64,000 nucleotides of DNA, taken from assembly GCA_963718775.1 (NCBI GenBank), contig OY970377.1, positions 1,488,001 to 1,552,000 on the forward strand, read 5' to 3'. Of this stretch, positions 54,317-62,442 are shown one piece after another (position 1 is the stretch's first letter; every line of letters begins with the position of its first letter). The stretch is from VRUE01 sp963718775 (GTDB taxonomy: Bacteria; Actinomycetota; Thermoleophilia; Solirubrobacterales; 70-9). A program made the translations under genes and the position numbers. The notes beneath the pieces were generated by a model. That model was not told the DNA's origin and ran no database searches. It saw only the letters and a program-made list of their open reading frames with translations.

Positions 54317-55015
54317 ATGGCGAGCAAGCGCACATACGGTGAGGCGTGTCGATTCGCCCATGCTCTGGACCTGGTTGGCGAGCGCTGGGCTCTACTGGTT
54401 GTGCGTGAGTTGCTGCTCGGCCCGAAGCGCTTCACGGACCTCCGTGCCGGCCTGCCCCACGCCAGCTCGAACATCCTTTCCGAGCGACTGCGCGATCTCG
54501 AGCAGGGCGGTGTCATACAGCGTCGCAAATTGCCACCGCCGGCGGCTTCCTCCGTCTACGAGCTGACCGAGTGGGGCCTCGAGCTGGGGCCGATCGTGAC
54601 CAGGCTCGGCGCCTGGGGCGCCCGCTCTCCCTTCCCGCCCGACAGCGAGGAGATCAACGCCGACTCGATCGTCCTCGCCCTGCGCTCGCTCTTCGACGCG
54701 GCGGCGGCTGGGGATCTGGAGGCGAGTTACAAGCTGCGGATTGGCGACGAGAGCTTCGGCGTCGAAGTCGCCAACGAAGGGCTCGAGCTGCATCGCGGCC
54801 CGGCCGACAACCCCACGGTGTCCCTGGCGGTCCCCGATGCGCCAACCTTCGCGGCGATCCTCAGCGGTCAGCTGACCCTCGATGACGCACTCGGTTCTGG
54901 AGCCGCTCAGATCGACGGCAGCAAGCAGGCCGCCAAGCGCTTCCTGCGCTTCTTCCCGATGCCCGAGCCGTGCAGGTGCGCGGACATCGAGAGCGCCCTC
55001 GCCGCGACGGCCTAG
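54317..55015 (+). CDS. HxlR-family regulator with C-terminal SCP2-like domain
   Basis: A 232-residue protein. The first 100 residues are an HxlR winged helix: YGEACRFAHALDLVGERWALLVVRELLLGPKRFTDLRAGLPHASSNILSERLRDLEQGGVIQRRKLPPPAASSVYELTEWG. The rest (VLALRSLFDAAAAGDLEASYKLRIGDESFGVEVANEGLELHRGPADNPTVSLAVPDAPTFAAILSGQLTLDDAL) looks like an SCP2 sterol-carrier-like pocket, which may sense a hydrophobic ligand. It faces the MFS pump and likely represses it. Confidence 0.85.
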   Translation: MASKRTYGEACRFAHALDLVGERWALLVVRELLLGPKRFTDLRAGLPHASSNILSERLRDLEQGGVIQRRKLPPPAASSVYELTEWGLELGPIVTRLGAWGARSPFPPDSEEINADSIVLALRSLFDAAAAGDLEASYKLRIGDESFGVEVANEGLELHRGPADNPTVSLAVPDAPTFAAILSGQLTLDDALGSGAAQIDGSKQAAKRFLRFFPMPEPCRCADIESALAATA

Positions 55016-55043
55016 CGCCGGCGGTGTCCGAGCCAACTTTGGG

Positions 55044-55394
55044 CTAGGCGGCCGCGGGGCCGCCCGAACTCTCGAGTCGATCCAGCACACTGAGCACCGC
55101 CCTGGTGTTCGCCTGGATCTGCTTACGCCCTTCTTCCATCTCGGCGATCACCCGCGTGTAGACCTTCTCGTTGCGAAGGAGGATCTCGCGGTTGAACTCC
55201 CGGGTCTGCTCCGCTTGGGCCTCAGCCACCTTGCGGAGCTCGTGGAGCTCGGCTTGGTGGGCTTGAAACTCCTCGCTCCGCTCTTCCCAGTACTTCTCTC
55301 GGCCTTCCCAATACTTTTCCCGCTCTTCTCGGTAGCGCTTGAACTCCCCGTTCTGGGTGCGAATCAGCTCCCGCATGCTTTCCCTGCCGATCAT
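55044..55394 (-). CDS. Coiled-coil protein of unknown function
   Basis: A 116-residue, highly charged helical protein. Includes a short repeat (EEREKYWEGREKYWEERSEEF) and heptad-like spacing through AHQAELHELRKVAEAQAEQTREFN. No membrane segment or enzyme motif. Such proteins occur often as small orphans in this group. It ends near the convergent HxlR gene and is on the same strand as, and downstream of, dnaE2 (57-bp gap). Confidence 0.6.
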   Translation of the reverse strand: MIGRESMRELIRTQNGEFKRYREEREKYWEGREKYWEERSEEFQAHQAELHELRKVAEAQAEQTREFNREILLRNEKVYTRVIAEMEEGRKQIQANTRAVLSVLDRLESSGGPAAA

Positions 55395-55451
55395 GAAACG
55401 TATTGTCGCAGGAGCTTCCGCACACGTGGTGCGTGAAATGAAACGGATGAG

Positions 55452-58400
55452 TCACCTCCGCCGGCCGAAGCTGTGGCCGGCGGGAGCGACGGCGCGCAGC
55501 TCGGCGACGGCGCGCTCGCGGACGCGGCGGGAAGATGGCCTGGCGCTCGTCCCACGCTTCGCCGCGCGGCGGCGATCGTCAGCGCTGGGCTCCAGCTCGA
55601 CCACATCCGAGACGACGACGTTGGTGGTGCCTTCCTGGCGCTCGAGCTTGCCCCGGGCGCGGACTAGGGGCGCGGCGCGGACCTCGGCGCGGCAGCGCTC
55701 GTAGACGGCCGGCGGGACGACCAGGTTGACCGTGCCGCGCTCGTCCTCGAGCAGCATGAAGACGATCCCCTTGGCGGTCTCGGGGCGCTGGCGGGCAACG
55801 ACCATGCCGGCCACCTCGACGGTCTCGCCGCTGTCGATCCTCGCCAGGTCGGTGCTGCGGCAGGCCCGCGGGTCGAGGCCCTCGCGCAGCAGCCCCATCG
55901 GGTGCTGGTCGAGCGTCATCCCGGTCGAGCTGTAATCGGCGATCGTCTTCTCCCACTCGTCGAGCGGCTCCAGGCCCGGCGCCCGCGGCGGCTGCAGCGG
56001 CAGCGCCATCTGCACCCCCTCCCCATGCCGCACCCCCGTCCCAGCCCCTCCAGCCTCCCAGAGAGCCTCCCGCCTCCCGGTTATGAGGGGGTCGAGGGCG
56101 CCGGCCCAGGCTAGGCGCTCCAGGTCGACGCGGCGGGCGCCGGAGCGGGAGGCGATGTCGGCGATGCCCAGATAGGCCCCGCCGCGCTCGCGCTCCTGCA
56201 CCAGCGAGCGCATCTCCTCCTCCCGCACTCCCTTCACGTAGCCGAGGCCAACCCGCACGGTGAGGCCGCCCGTTAAGCGTTCGACGTGGCAGAGGACGCG
56301 GCTTCGATCGGCGTCGGGCGCGGCGACCCGAACCCCCCGCCGCTGCGCCTCGTGAACGAGCGCGTCGGGAGGGTAGAAGCCCATCGGCTGCTCGTTGAGC
56401 AGCGCGCAGAGGAACTCGGGGGCGCGGTGGATGCGCAGCCAGGCCGACTGGTAGGCGAGCAGCCCGAAAGCGGCCGAGTGCGCCTTGGGAAAGCCGAAGC
56501 CGGAGAAGCCCTGGATCTGGGCCCAGACCCGTTCGGCCACCTCGACCGCGACCCCCTTCGCGGCGGCGCCGGCGATGAAGTTCTCGTGATGCTTGCGCAT
56601 CGCATCCTTGGAGCGCTTGCGACTCATCGCCCGCCGCAGGCCCTCCGCCTGCGCCGAGCTGAAGCCGGCCAGCGCCTTCGCCGTCTCGATCACCTGCTCC
56701 TGGAAGACGATCGTGCCGAGGGTGTCCTTGAGGACCGGCGCCAACAGCGGGTGCTCGTAGGGGACCTCGAAACTGCGGTCTTCGCGCTGGCGCTTGCGTC
56801 GCTCTATGTACGGGTGCACAGCGCCGCCCTGGATCGGGCCGGGACGGACCAGCGCCACCTGCACGGTGAGGTCGTCGAGATCCTGGGGCAGGGTGCGCGG
56901 CAGCATCTGCATCTGGGCGCGGCTCTCGATCTGGAAGACGCCGGTGGTCTCGGCGGCGCGGATAGATTCGAAGGTCTCGGGGTCGTCGGGCGGGATGCGC
57001 GAGAGGTCGAGCCGCTCGTCCCGCGTCCGCCCGACTTCGTCGACGCAGCGCTCGACCGCGGAGAGCATCCCCAACCCGAGCAGGTCGATCTTGAGGAAGC
57101 CGGCATCACCACAGGAGTCCTTGTCCCACTGGACGATCTGGCGACCCTCCATCGCCGCCGGCACGACCGGGCAGACATCGACCAGCGGCCGGGTCGAGAT
57201 CACCATGCCGCCGGGATGTTGGGAAGCGTGGCGGGGCAGCCCCATCGCCTCCTCGCAGAGCGAGAGCAGCGCCTGCCAGCGGCTGGAGGCGCCGCGGTCG
57301 GCGCCGATCGCGGCGACGACGTCTTTGGCGATCTCGCCGCCGCGCTCGTGGAAGCCGACCATCTTCGCCACCCGCTCGATCTCCGCCGGCGGCAGCCCCA
57401 GCGCCTTGCCGAGGTCGCGGACGACGCTGCGCGGGCGATAGGTGGGGAAGGCGGCGACAAGTGCCGAACGGTCGGCGCCGTAGCGCTCGTGGACGCGCGG
57501 GATCAGCACCTCGCGGATGTCGCGCGGGAAGTCGAGGTCGATGTCGGGCATCGCCGCTTCGCCCTCCTGCTTGCCGACTTCCTCGTTGAGGAAGCGGCTG
57601 GAGAAGAGGTCGGCCTCGACCGGGTCGATGTGGGAGAGGCCGGTCAGGTAGCAGACGATCGAGCTGACACTGGAGCCACGGCCGCGGCCAGGGGGCAGGA
57701 TGGCGCGCGCCGAGCGCCGCCCCCGCACCTCGACCGCGACCTCGCGGGCCAGCTCGAGCAGGTCGCGGTGGAGCAGGAAGAAGCCGGAGAGGCCGAGGCT
57801 GCGAATCGTCTTCAGCTCCTCGTCGAGGCGTGCTTCGGCCACGCGCCGGTGCTTCGAGCCACCGTAGCGCTCGACCAGCAACGCCCGGCAGATCTCGGCC
57901 AGCTCGCGGTCGACGCCGGGCTCGCCTTCGCGCGGGTAGCGGTAGCCGAGTTCCCTGCCGAGGTCGAACTGGAGGCGCTCGGCGAGGCGCAGGGTCTCGG
58001 CAACCGCCTCGGGATGCTCGGCGAAGCGGGTCGCCATCGCTTGCGGGGAAGCGAGGGCCGAGGCCGGGTTGCCGCGCCGCCGCGGCTCGGACTCCTCCAG
58101 CGTCATCCCCAGCCGCACGGCGACGAAGGTGTCCTGGAGCCGGGTGCGACGGCGGGAGTGGGAGTGGACGTTGCCGGTCGCGACGCTGGGAACCCGTAGC
58201 CGCTCGGCGAGACCGCTGAGCCAGCGATTGCGACCCCGGTCGCGACGCCAGTAGGGCCGCTGCAGCTCGATTCGGAAGCGGTCGCGTCCGAAAGCGCCGA
58301 GCAGGCGCCGCGCCAACGCCACCCCCGAAGCGGCCTCACCCATCTCCCAGGCGCCGGCGACCGCCCCCTCCCCCCCGCATCCCGAGAGGCAGACCAGACC

Positions 58401-58790
58401 CTCGGCGTGCTCCTCCACCTGCTCCAAAGTCACCCATGGCTGCCCGGCGCTGCGCTGCGAGTTGTCGCGGGTGTGCGAGTGAGCGGCGGTCAGCAACCGG
58501 CAGAGGTTGTGGTATCCGGCGGCGCTCTCGACCAGCAGGGTGACGTGGGCGACTCGCGATTCCAATCGCACGCTCACCTCGGCGCCGGTGATCGCCCTCA
58601 TCTCAAAGGCCTTGCAGGCATCGACGAACTCCATCGACCCCCAGACGCCGTCGTGGTCGGTGAGGCCAAAGGCCGGATAGCCCAGCTCGGTGGCCGCGGC
58701 CACGAGCTCTGTCGGGGTCGAAGCCCCGTCGAGGAAGGAGAAGGCCGAGTGAGCGTGCAGCTCCACGTATGGGACGGTGGGCGACGCCAT
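55452..58790 (-). CDS. dnaE2: Error-prone DNA polymerase DnaE2
   Basis: A 1112-residue C-family polymerase. PHP domain at the N-terminus (YVELHAHSAFSFLDGASTPTELVAAATELGYPAFGLTDHDGVWG), palm with MPDIDLDFPRDIREVLIPRVHERYG (the catalytic Asp pair), KIDLLGLGMLSAVERCVDEVG, and a C-terminal OB fold (VEVAGMVVARQRPETAKGIVFMLLEDERGTVNLVV). DnaE2 is the translesion polymerase of the SOS response, working with ImuB and the sliding clamp. The ATG at 58790 is chosen; it overlaps the DUF6504 stop by one base. Third gene of the LexA-controlled operon. Confidence 0.92.
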   Translation of the reverse strand: MASPTVPYVELHAHSAFSFLDGASTPTELVAAATELGYPAFGLTDHDGVWGSMEFVDACKAFEMRAITGAEVSVRLESRVAHVTLLVESAAGYHNLCRLLTAAHSHTRDNSQRSAGQPWVTLEQVEEHAEGLVCLSGCGGEGAVAGAWEMGEAASGVALARRLLGAFGRDRFRIELQRPYWRRDRGRNRWLSGLAERLRVPSVATGNVHSHSRRRTRLQDTFVAVRLGMTLEESEPRRRGNPASALASPQAMATRFAEHPEAVAETLRLAERLQFDLGRELGYRYPREGEPGVDRELAEICRALLVERYGGSKHRRVAEARLDEELKTIRSLGLSGFFLLHRDLLELAREVAVEVRGRRSARAILPPGRGRGSSVSSIVCYLTGLSHIDPVEADLFSSRFLNEEVGKQEGEAAMPDIDLDFPRDIREVLIPRVHERYGADRSALVAAFPTYRPRSVVRDLGKALGLPPAEIERVAKMVGFHERGGEIAKDVVAAIGADRGASSRWQALLSLCEEAMGLPRHASQHPGGMVISTRPLVDVCPVVPAAMEGRQIVQWDKDSCGDAGFLKIDLLGLGMLSAVERCVDEVGRTRDERLDLSRIPPDDPETFESIRAAETTGVFQIESRAQMQMLPRTLPQDLDDLTVQVALVRPGPIQGGAVHPYIERRKRQREDRSFEVPYEHPLLAPVLKDTLGTIVFQEQVIETAKALAGFSSAQAEGLRRAMSRKRSKDAMRKHHENFIAGAAAKGVAVEVAERVWAQIQGFSGFGFPKAHSAAFGLLAYQSAWLRIHRAPEFLCALLNEQPMGFYPPDALVHEAQRRGVRVAAPDADRSRVLCHVERLTGGLTVRVGLGYVKGVREEEMRSLVQERERGGAYLGIADIASRSGARRVDLERLAWAGALDPLITGRREALWEAGGAGTGVRHGEGVQMALPLQPPRAPGLEPLDEWEKTIADYSSTGMTLDQHPMGLLREGLDPRACRSTDLARIDSGETVEVAGMVVARQRPETAKGIVFMLLEDERGTVNLVVPPAVYERCRAEVRAAPLVRARGKLERQEGTTNVVVSDVVELEPSADDRRRAAKRGTSARPSSRRVRERAVAELRAVAPAGHSFGRRR

Positions 58791-59035
58791 CAGGCCCGCT
58801 GGCGGTACCAGCGCCCGGCGCCGGCACAAAAGACGACCACGTCGCGCCCGTCGACCAGGACCAACTCGAAGTAACGACGGCGCAGCGTCTTCGGCGTCCA
58901 CCAGCGGTCCTCGACCCACCACTCCTCCCGCACCGCCTCCACGGCGATCCCGTCAACCGCCCGCGGCTCTCCCCTCGGCCCAGCCTCGACCGTCACCCGG
59001 TGCGGCACATAAAGCCGGCGCAGCCCGGGGGTCAT
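58790..59035 (-). CDS. DUF6504-type small protein between imuB and dnaE2
   Basis: An 81-residue protein: RRLYVPHRVTVEAGPRGEPRAVDGIAVEAVREEWWVEDRWWTPKTLRRRYFELVLVDGRDVVVFCAGAGRWYRQRA. Trp/Arg-rich; it fits small DUF6504 proteins found in imuB-dnaE2 operons of actinobacteria. Function unknown; a role as accessory to the mutasome is inference. ATGA overlap with imuB (59032-59035), one-base overlap with dnaE2. Confidence 0.72.
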   Translation of the reverse strand: MTPGLRRLYVPHRVTVEAGPRGEPRAVDGIAVEAVREEWWVEDRWWTPKTLRRRYFELVLVDGRDVVVFCAGAGRWYRQRA

Positions 59036-60048
59036 CGATCTGGGCTTGGAGTGAGGGCTGCCCAGCGCTCGGGAAAGCGGGAGGCGGTGTCGAGCGGCAG
59101 GACCTCGAGCAGCGCCTCAGCGCCCTGAGCGCTGCGGACCTCGCGGACCGCGTCGCCGAGGCGCCGCCGACGCGACTCTTCGCCGCGCACCGTCAGCTCC
59201 AGCTGGTCGCCGACCCGCGGACCGAGGCCGAGCGCGCGCAGGCGCAAGGCGGAGACCGGGCCTGGCAGCAGCTCCAGCCGCGGGGCCAAGACCGTGCGCA
59301 GGATCCGGGCTGAGGCGGTCGGGCGGCCCAGGTCCTGCTCGATGCTCCAGCTGCCGCCGCCACTGAGCAGGGCGCCGAGGCGCAGCGCCAGCACGGTCCT
59401 GCCGCGCCGCTGGGGCGCGGCAATCAGCCGGTCGACGAGCAGGCCGAGGGCGCGCTCGAGCTGACCGCCGGCGGCGCCTTCCGGCAGCTCGACATGCGCG
59501 ACCAGCTCCTCGTGCGGCTGGCGCGGGCGCAGCGGCGAGTCCTCGCCGCGGGCGAGGCGCAGAGCCCGCAGGCCGGGGGGACCGAAGCGGTCGGCGACCC
59601 GATCCGCAGAGAGCGCCGCAAGGGCCCCAAGGGTCTTGATCCCCAGCCGCCTCAGCGTCTCGATCAGGTCCCGCGCCTCGCGCTCGGGTAGGCCGAGGCG
59701 AGAGAGCAGCGCCGAAACCGGGATCGTGGCGAGGAACCGGCACGACGTAGACGGGGAGACGACCGCCTCCCCTCTGTGCGCCGCGACGAAGGCAGCGAAG
59801 CGAGTCGGCGCGACACCGATCCGCACCTCGATCTCCGCAGCAGCACGGGCGGCCTCGACCACCCCCGCGGTCTCGCCGCCATGGATCCCACGCAACCCGT
59901 CGATCGCGAGGAACGCCTCCCCCGCCCGCTCCGACTCGACCGCCGCGCCGATCCCCTCCAGCCCCCGCAACAGCCGCTCGGTCAGCTCAGCGACCTCAAC
60001 CGGATCGGCAAGGACGAGCTCAGGGGTCAGGACGCAGGCGATCTCCAT
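59032..60048 (-). CDS. imuB: ImuB-like Y-family polymerase-related protein, short form
   Basis: A 338-residue protein of the ImuB type: IACVLTPELV at the start, then AFLAIDGLRGIHGGE, EIEVRIGVAPTRFAAFVAA, FLATIPVSALLSRLGLPEREARDLIETLRRLGIKTLGALAALSADRVADRFGPPGLRALRLARGEDSPLRPR and the little-finger region. ImuB bridges DnaE2 and the clamp and is catalytically dead. This copy is much shorter than usual (about 500): part of the palm after residue 10 and the long C-terminus are missing. The ATG lies inside the LexA box, so the message is leaderless or nearly so. No ImuA-prime gene precedes it. Confidence 0.82.
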   Translation of the reverse strand: MEIACVLTPELVLADPVEVAELTERLLRGLEGIGAAVESERAGEAFLAIDGLRGIHGGETAGVVEAARAAAEIEVRIGVAPTRFAAFVAAHRGEAVVSPSTSCRFLATIPVSALLSRLGLPEREARDLIETLRRLGIKTLGALAALSADRVADRFGPPGLRALRLARGEDSPLRPRQPHEELVAHVELPEGAAGGQLERALGLLVDRLIAAPQRRGRTVLALRLGALLSGGGSWSIEQDLGRPTASARILRTVLAPRLELLPGPVSALRLRALGLGPRVGDQLELTVRGEESRRRRLGDAVREVRSAQGAEALLEVLPLDTASRFPERWAALTPSPDR

Positions 60049-60066
60049 ACGAACATATGTTCGTAT
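60047..60066. promoter_or_regulatory. LexA (SOS) box: perfect 20-bp palindrome
   Basis: ATACGAACATATGTTCGTAT is fully self-complementary and contains CGAAC-N4-GTTCG, the actinobacterial/Gram-positive LexA consensus. It overlaps the imuB start codon (60046-60048) and a TATACG -10-like element, so LexA would block the promoter directly. Confidence 0.88.
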
Positions 60067-60110
60067 ACTGATTCGACAAAATCAAGGGCACTGCCCTCCC
60101 TTAGGATTTG

Positions 60111-60222
60111 TGATCGATCGGTCCCAATCTGGGCCCTCGGGCCTGATTCCCGGCATAAGGGATCGATCGGTCCCACATAGTCTGGAACCGAATTTTCACC
60201 TACTATGGGATCGATCGGTCCC
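60111..60222. promoter_or_regulatory. Three HipB-type operator repeats
   Basis: GGGATCGATCGGTCCC, a near-palindromic 16-mer, occurs at 60159-60174 and 60207-60222. A copy differing only at the 5' end (TGATCGATCGGTCCC) is at 60111-60125. Spacings are 49 and 48 bp, close to whole helical turns. They precede hipB by 22-135 bp. In Escherichia coli HipB binds four such sites; the same autoregulation is likely here. Confidence 0.78.
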
Positions 60223-60244
60223 ATCTATCCGCTAACTTCCCTGA

Positions 60245-60469
60245 ATGCGACTGACGAGCTCCGCTGCTGACCTGGGCGCCGCAATCCGCGATCGCCGGCG
60301 TGGGCTGAAGCTGACCCAGGACGACCTCGCCCTCTCCATCGGCGTCAACCGCAAGGTGATCGGCCAGCTGGAGCGGGGAAAGAAGACGGTCCATGTCGAG
60401 ATCGCGCTGCAGGCTGCGCGCGCGGTCGGGCTGGACATCGGAGTCAGAGCGCGTGGCGAGTCTCCTTAA
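60245..60469 (+). CDS. hipB: HipB-like antitoxin/repressor
   Basis: A 74-residue XRE protein: DLGAAIRDRRRGLKLTQDDLALSIGVNRKVIGQLERGKKTVHVEIALQAARAVGLDIGVRARGESP. The C-terminal short strand after the HTH is as in HipB. It neutralises HipA and represses the operon from the three upstream repeats. HipA starts 16 bases before its stop, so translation is coupled. Confidence 0.87.
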   Translation: MRLTSSAADLGAAIRDRRRGLKLTQDDLALSIGVNRKVIGQLERGKKTVHVEIALQAARAVGLDIGVRARGESP

Positions 60470-61697
60470 CGTCTTCCTCCACGACAGGCTCGTCGGAGTC
60501 CTGCGCCGCAAGGACAACGGCAACCTCCAGTTCCGCTACGACGAGGCCTATCTCGAGGCAAACGGACCGGCGCTTTCGATCAACATGCCGCTCGGCGCCG
60601 GAGCCTTCCGGCACCGGGATTGCCTTGCGTTCTTCGGCAACCTGCTGCCCGAGGAGGACGTTCGCGCACAGGTTTCGCTGACAACCGGCATCTCGGCCAG
60701 CAATGACTACCGCCTGCTCGAGCGGTTCGGTGGGGACGTCGCCGGCGCGGTCACCCTGCTCCCACCGAAGGAGACAACACCCCCGACCGCAGAACCTGAC
60801 GAGCTCGAGATCCTCTCCGCAGAGAAACTCGACGAAGTGCTCGTCCAACTGCCCGAGCGGCCACTGGCGGCAGATGAGAAGGGGGAGGTGCGCCTCTCGC
60901 TGGCAGGCGCGCAGAGCAAGCTGCCGGTGGTCAAGGTCGGAGACTCCTTCGCACTCCCGCACGGATCGGCCAGCCCCACGACGCACATCCTCAAGCCTGA
61001 GCCGAAGCGGTTCCCGGGCCTGGTGGCAAACGAGTTCTTCTGCATGCGACTCGCCGGCGAGGTCGGCCTGCAGGCAGCGGCAGTCGAAAGGGCCGAGACC
61101 ATTTCGGGATTGCCCTATCTGATTGTCACCCGCTATGACCGCGACCTGACCCGCGGGCCGATCCGCAGGCTTCACCAGGAGGATCTGTGCCAAGCGCTGG
61201 GCAGGCTGCAGATGGAGAAGTACCAACAGGACGGGGGGCCGAGTGTGCTCGAAGCGCTGACCCTGATCGATGACTCATCCACCGCCCCCGCCCGCGATCG
61301 CCCGCGACTCTGGCTGGCACTCGTGTTCAACATCCTGATCGGCAACTGCGACGCCCACGGCAAGAACTACTCCCTCCTCTACGACTCCAGGGCACCAAGC
61401 CTGGCGCCGCTCTATGACCTCGTATCGACCGCGGCATACGGCGACCGTCTCACGACCCGGCTGGCGATGTCGATCGACGGCGCCACACACCTGGAGAAGG
61501 TGACCTCCGATGCCTGGAAGAGACTCGCCGAGGAGGTCGGGTTTCCGGCTCGCTTCTTGGAGCAGCGCGTAAAACCCTTCGTAGCCCAAGTGCTGAGCGC
61601 AGCTGACCAGCTCGGCAGAGAGACCCAGTACTCCGACACAGTGGTTGGTGAAATCGTCGCCGGCATCCAGACGCGTGCGGGCCAGATTGCTAACTGA
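60453..61697 (+). CDS. hipA: HipA-like serine/threonine kinase toxin
   Basis: A 414-residue HipA-type kinase. SLAGAQSKLPV (ATP-binding/autophosphorylation-type Ser region), SPTTHILKP, YDRDLTRGPIRRLHQEDLCQALG, catalytic NCDAHGKNYSLLY (Asp about 300) and LAPLYDLVS (metal Asp about 322). Known HipA phosphorylates GltX and induces persistence. All catalytic residues appear intact. The GTG at 60453 has GGAG nine bases upstream and lies inside hipB. Located just outside the SOS cassette on the opposite strand. Confidence 0.9.
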   Translation: MASLLNVFLHDRLVGVLRRKDNGNLQFRYDEAYLEANGPALSINMPLGAGAFRHRDCLAFFGNLLPEEDVRAQVSLTTGISASNDYRLLERFGGDVAGAVTLLPPKETTPPTAEPDELEILSAEKLDEVLVQLPERPLAADEKGEVRLSLAGAQSKLPVVKVGDSFALPHGSASPTTHILKPEPKRFPGLVANEFFCMRLAGEVGLQAAAVERAETISGLPYLIVTRYDRDLTRGPIRRLHQEDLCQALGRLQMEKYQQDGGPSVLEALTLIDDSSTAPARDRPRLWLALVFNILIGNCDAHGKNYSLLYDSRAPSLAPLYDLVSTAAYGDRLTTRLAMSIDGATHLEKVTSDAWKRLAEEVGFPARFLEQRVKPFVAQVLSAADQLGRETQYSDTVVGEIVAGIQTRAGQIAN

Positions 61698-61718
61698 CTG
61701 TCGCCGCGGCAGCCGCAG

Positions 61719-62135
61719 TTATGGAGAATCGAAGGGATCGAAGAGACTCACGCCGGCCTGTGCAACGTCGGCGGTGTTGCGGGTGGCGAGGGTCAAGCCG
61801 GTCACTCTTGCGGTGGCGGCGAGCAACCCGTCGACGACCGGAAGGGGATCGGGAACGTTCATCCGACCCCACTCCTCGGCGATCGCTCGATCGAGGGGAA
61901 TGATGCGCTCTCGGTGCAGATCGGAGATCCGGCCCAGCCAGCTCTCCAAGGCCTTGCCCGCCACGGCATCTCGCCGCCTGATGCTCTCTATACCTCTGCG
62001 GATCTCTCCCAAGGTGAGGACGCTGAGAAAGACCTCCTCGTCGGGGAGATCGGAGAACCACGAGACGACGCCGCGGTCAGCTCGCTTCCCCTTGCGCAGC
62101 TCGAAGATGACGTTCGTGTCGATCAAGTAGCTCAC
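61719..62135 (-). CDS. PIN-domain ribonuclease toxin (VapC/FitB-like)
   Basis: A 138-residue PIN protein: YLIDTNVIFELRKGKRAD (first Asp), VLTLGEIRRGIESI (Glu), VDGLLAATARVTGLTLATRNTADV (Asp and the R-N-x-x-D end). The acidic triad of the nuclease is complete. FitB-type subgroup by its FxLRKG start. It overlaps the antitoxin gene by ATGA (62132-62135). Known VapC toxins cut tRNA or rRNA. Confidence 0.87.
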   Translation of the reverse strand: MSYLIDTNVIFELRKGKRADRGVVSWFSDLPDEEVFLSVLTLGEIRRGIESIRRRDAVAGKALESWLGRISDLHRERIIPLDRAIAEEWGRMNVPDPLPVVDGLLAATARVTGLTLATRNTADVAQAGVSLFDPFDSP

Positions 62136-62365
62136 AGCTCTATTGGACGACCCCGGTCGACGGGACGTTCAAAGTCGCGATCGTCGCCGACATCGGGCAT
62201 CTCGAGCAGGAGCTGCTTCAGCGAGGCCGGTGGTCCCGGCTGGCGCAGCGCGCTGCGGAGGATCTCCCGGTGCTCCTCCTCTGCCGAGCGCCCATGTCGA
62301 GCCGCGCGGAGCTTCAGCTCGCGGACCACCCCGCTCTCGATGTTTCGCACGAGGAGCTGCGCCAT
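62132..62365 (-). CDS. FitA/VapB-like antitoxin (ribbon-helix-helix)
   Basis: A 77-residue antitoxin: MAQLLVRNIESGVVRELKLRAARHGRSAEEEHREILRSALRQPGPP, the RHH fold of FitA, then a C-terminal toxin-binding tail (LKQLLLEMPDVGDDRDFERP). The ATG at 62365 is the FitA-type start; a longer frame upstream is not needed. It represses its own promoter, probably at the repeat 62366-62381. Confidence 0.87.
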   Translation of the reverse strand: MAQLLVRNIESGVVRELKLRAARHGRSAEEEHREILRSALRQPGPPASLKQLLLEMPDVGDDRDFERPVDRGRPIEL

Positions 62366-62381
62366 TGATAGCAATGATAGC
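62366..62381. promoter_or_regulatory. Direct repeat TGATAGC at the antitoxin start
   Basis: TGATAGC occurs twice (62366-62372 and 62375-62381), 9 bp apart, immediately upstream of the FitA/VapB-like ATG. RHH antitoxins bind tandem half-sites of this spacing. Confidence 0.5.
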
Positions 62382-62442
62382 GCCGGCGCCATACCCACCC
62401 ATCGTCATAGATTCATCCGCACGCATGGTGCGCAGAGTCGCG

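Noticed and set aside
60111..60222. Possible CRISPR-like array
   Set aside because: Only three short near-palindromic repeats with spacers of about 33 bp directly before hipB and no cas genes; operator repeats explain them better.
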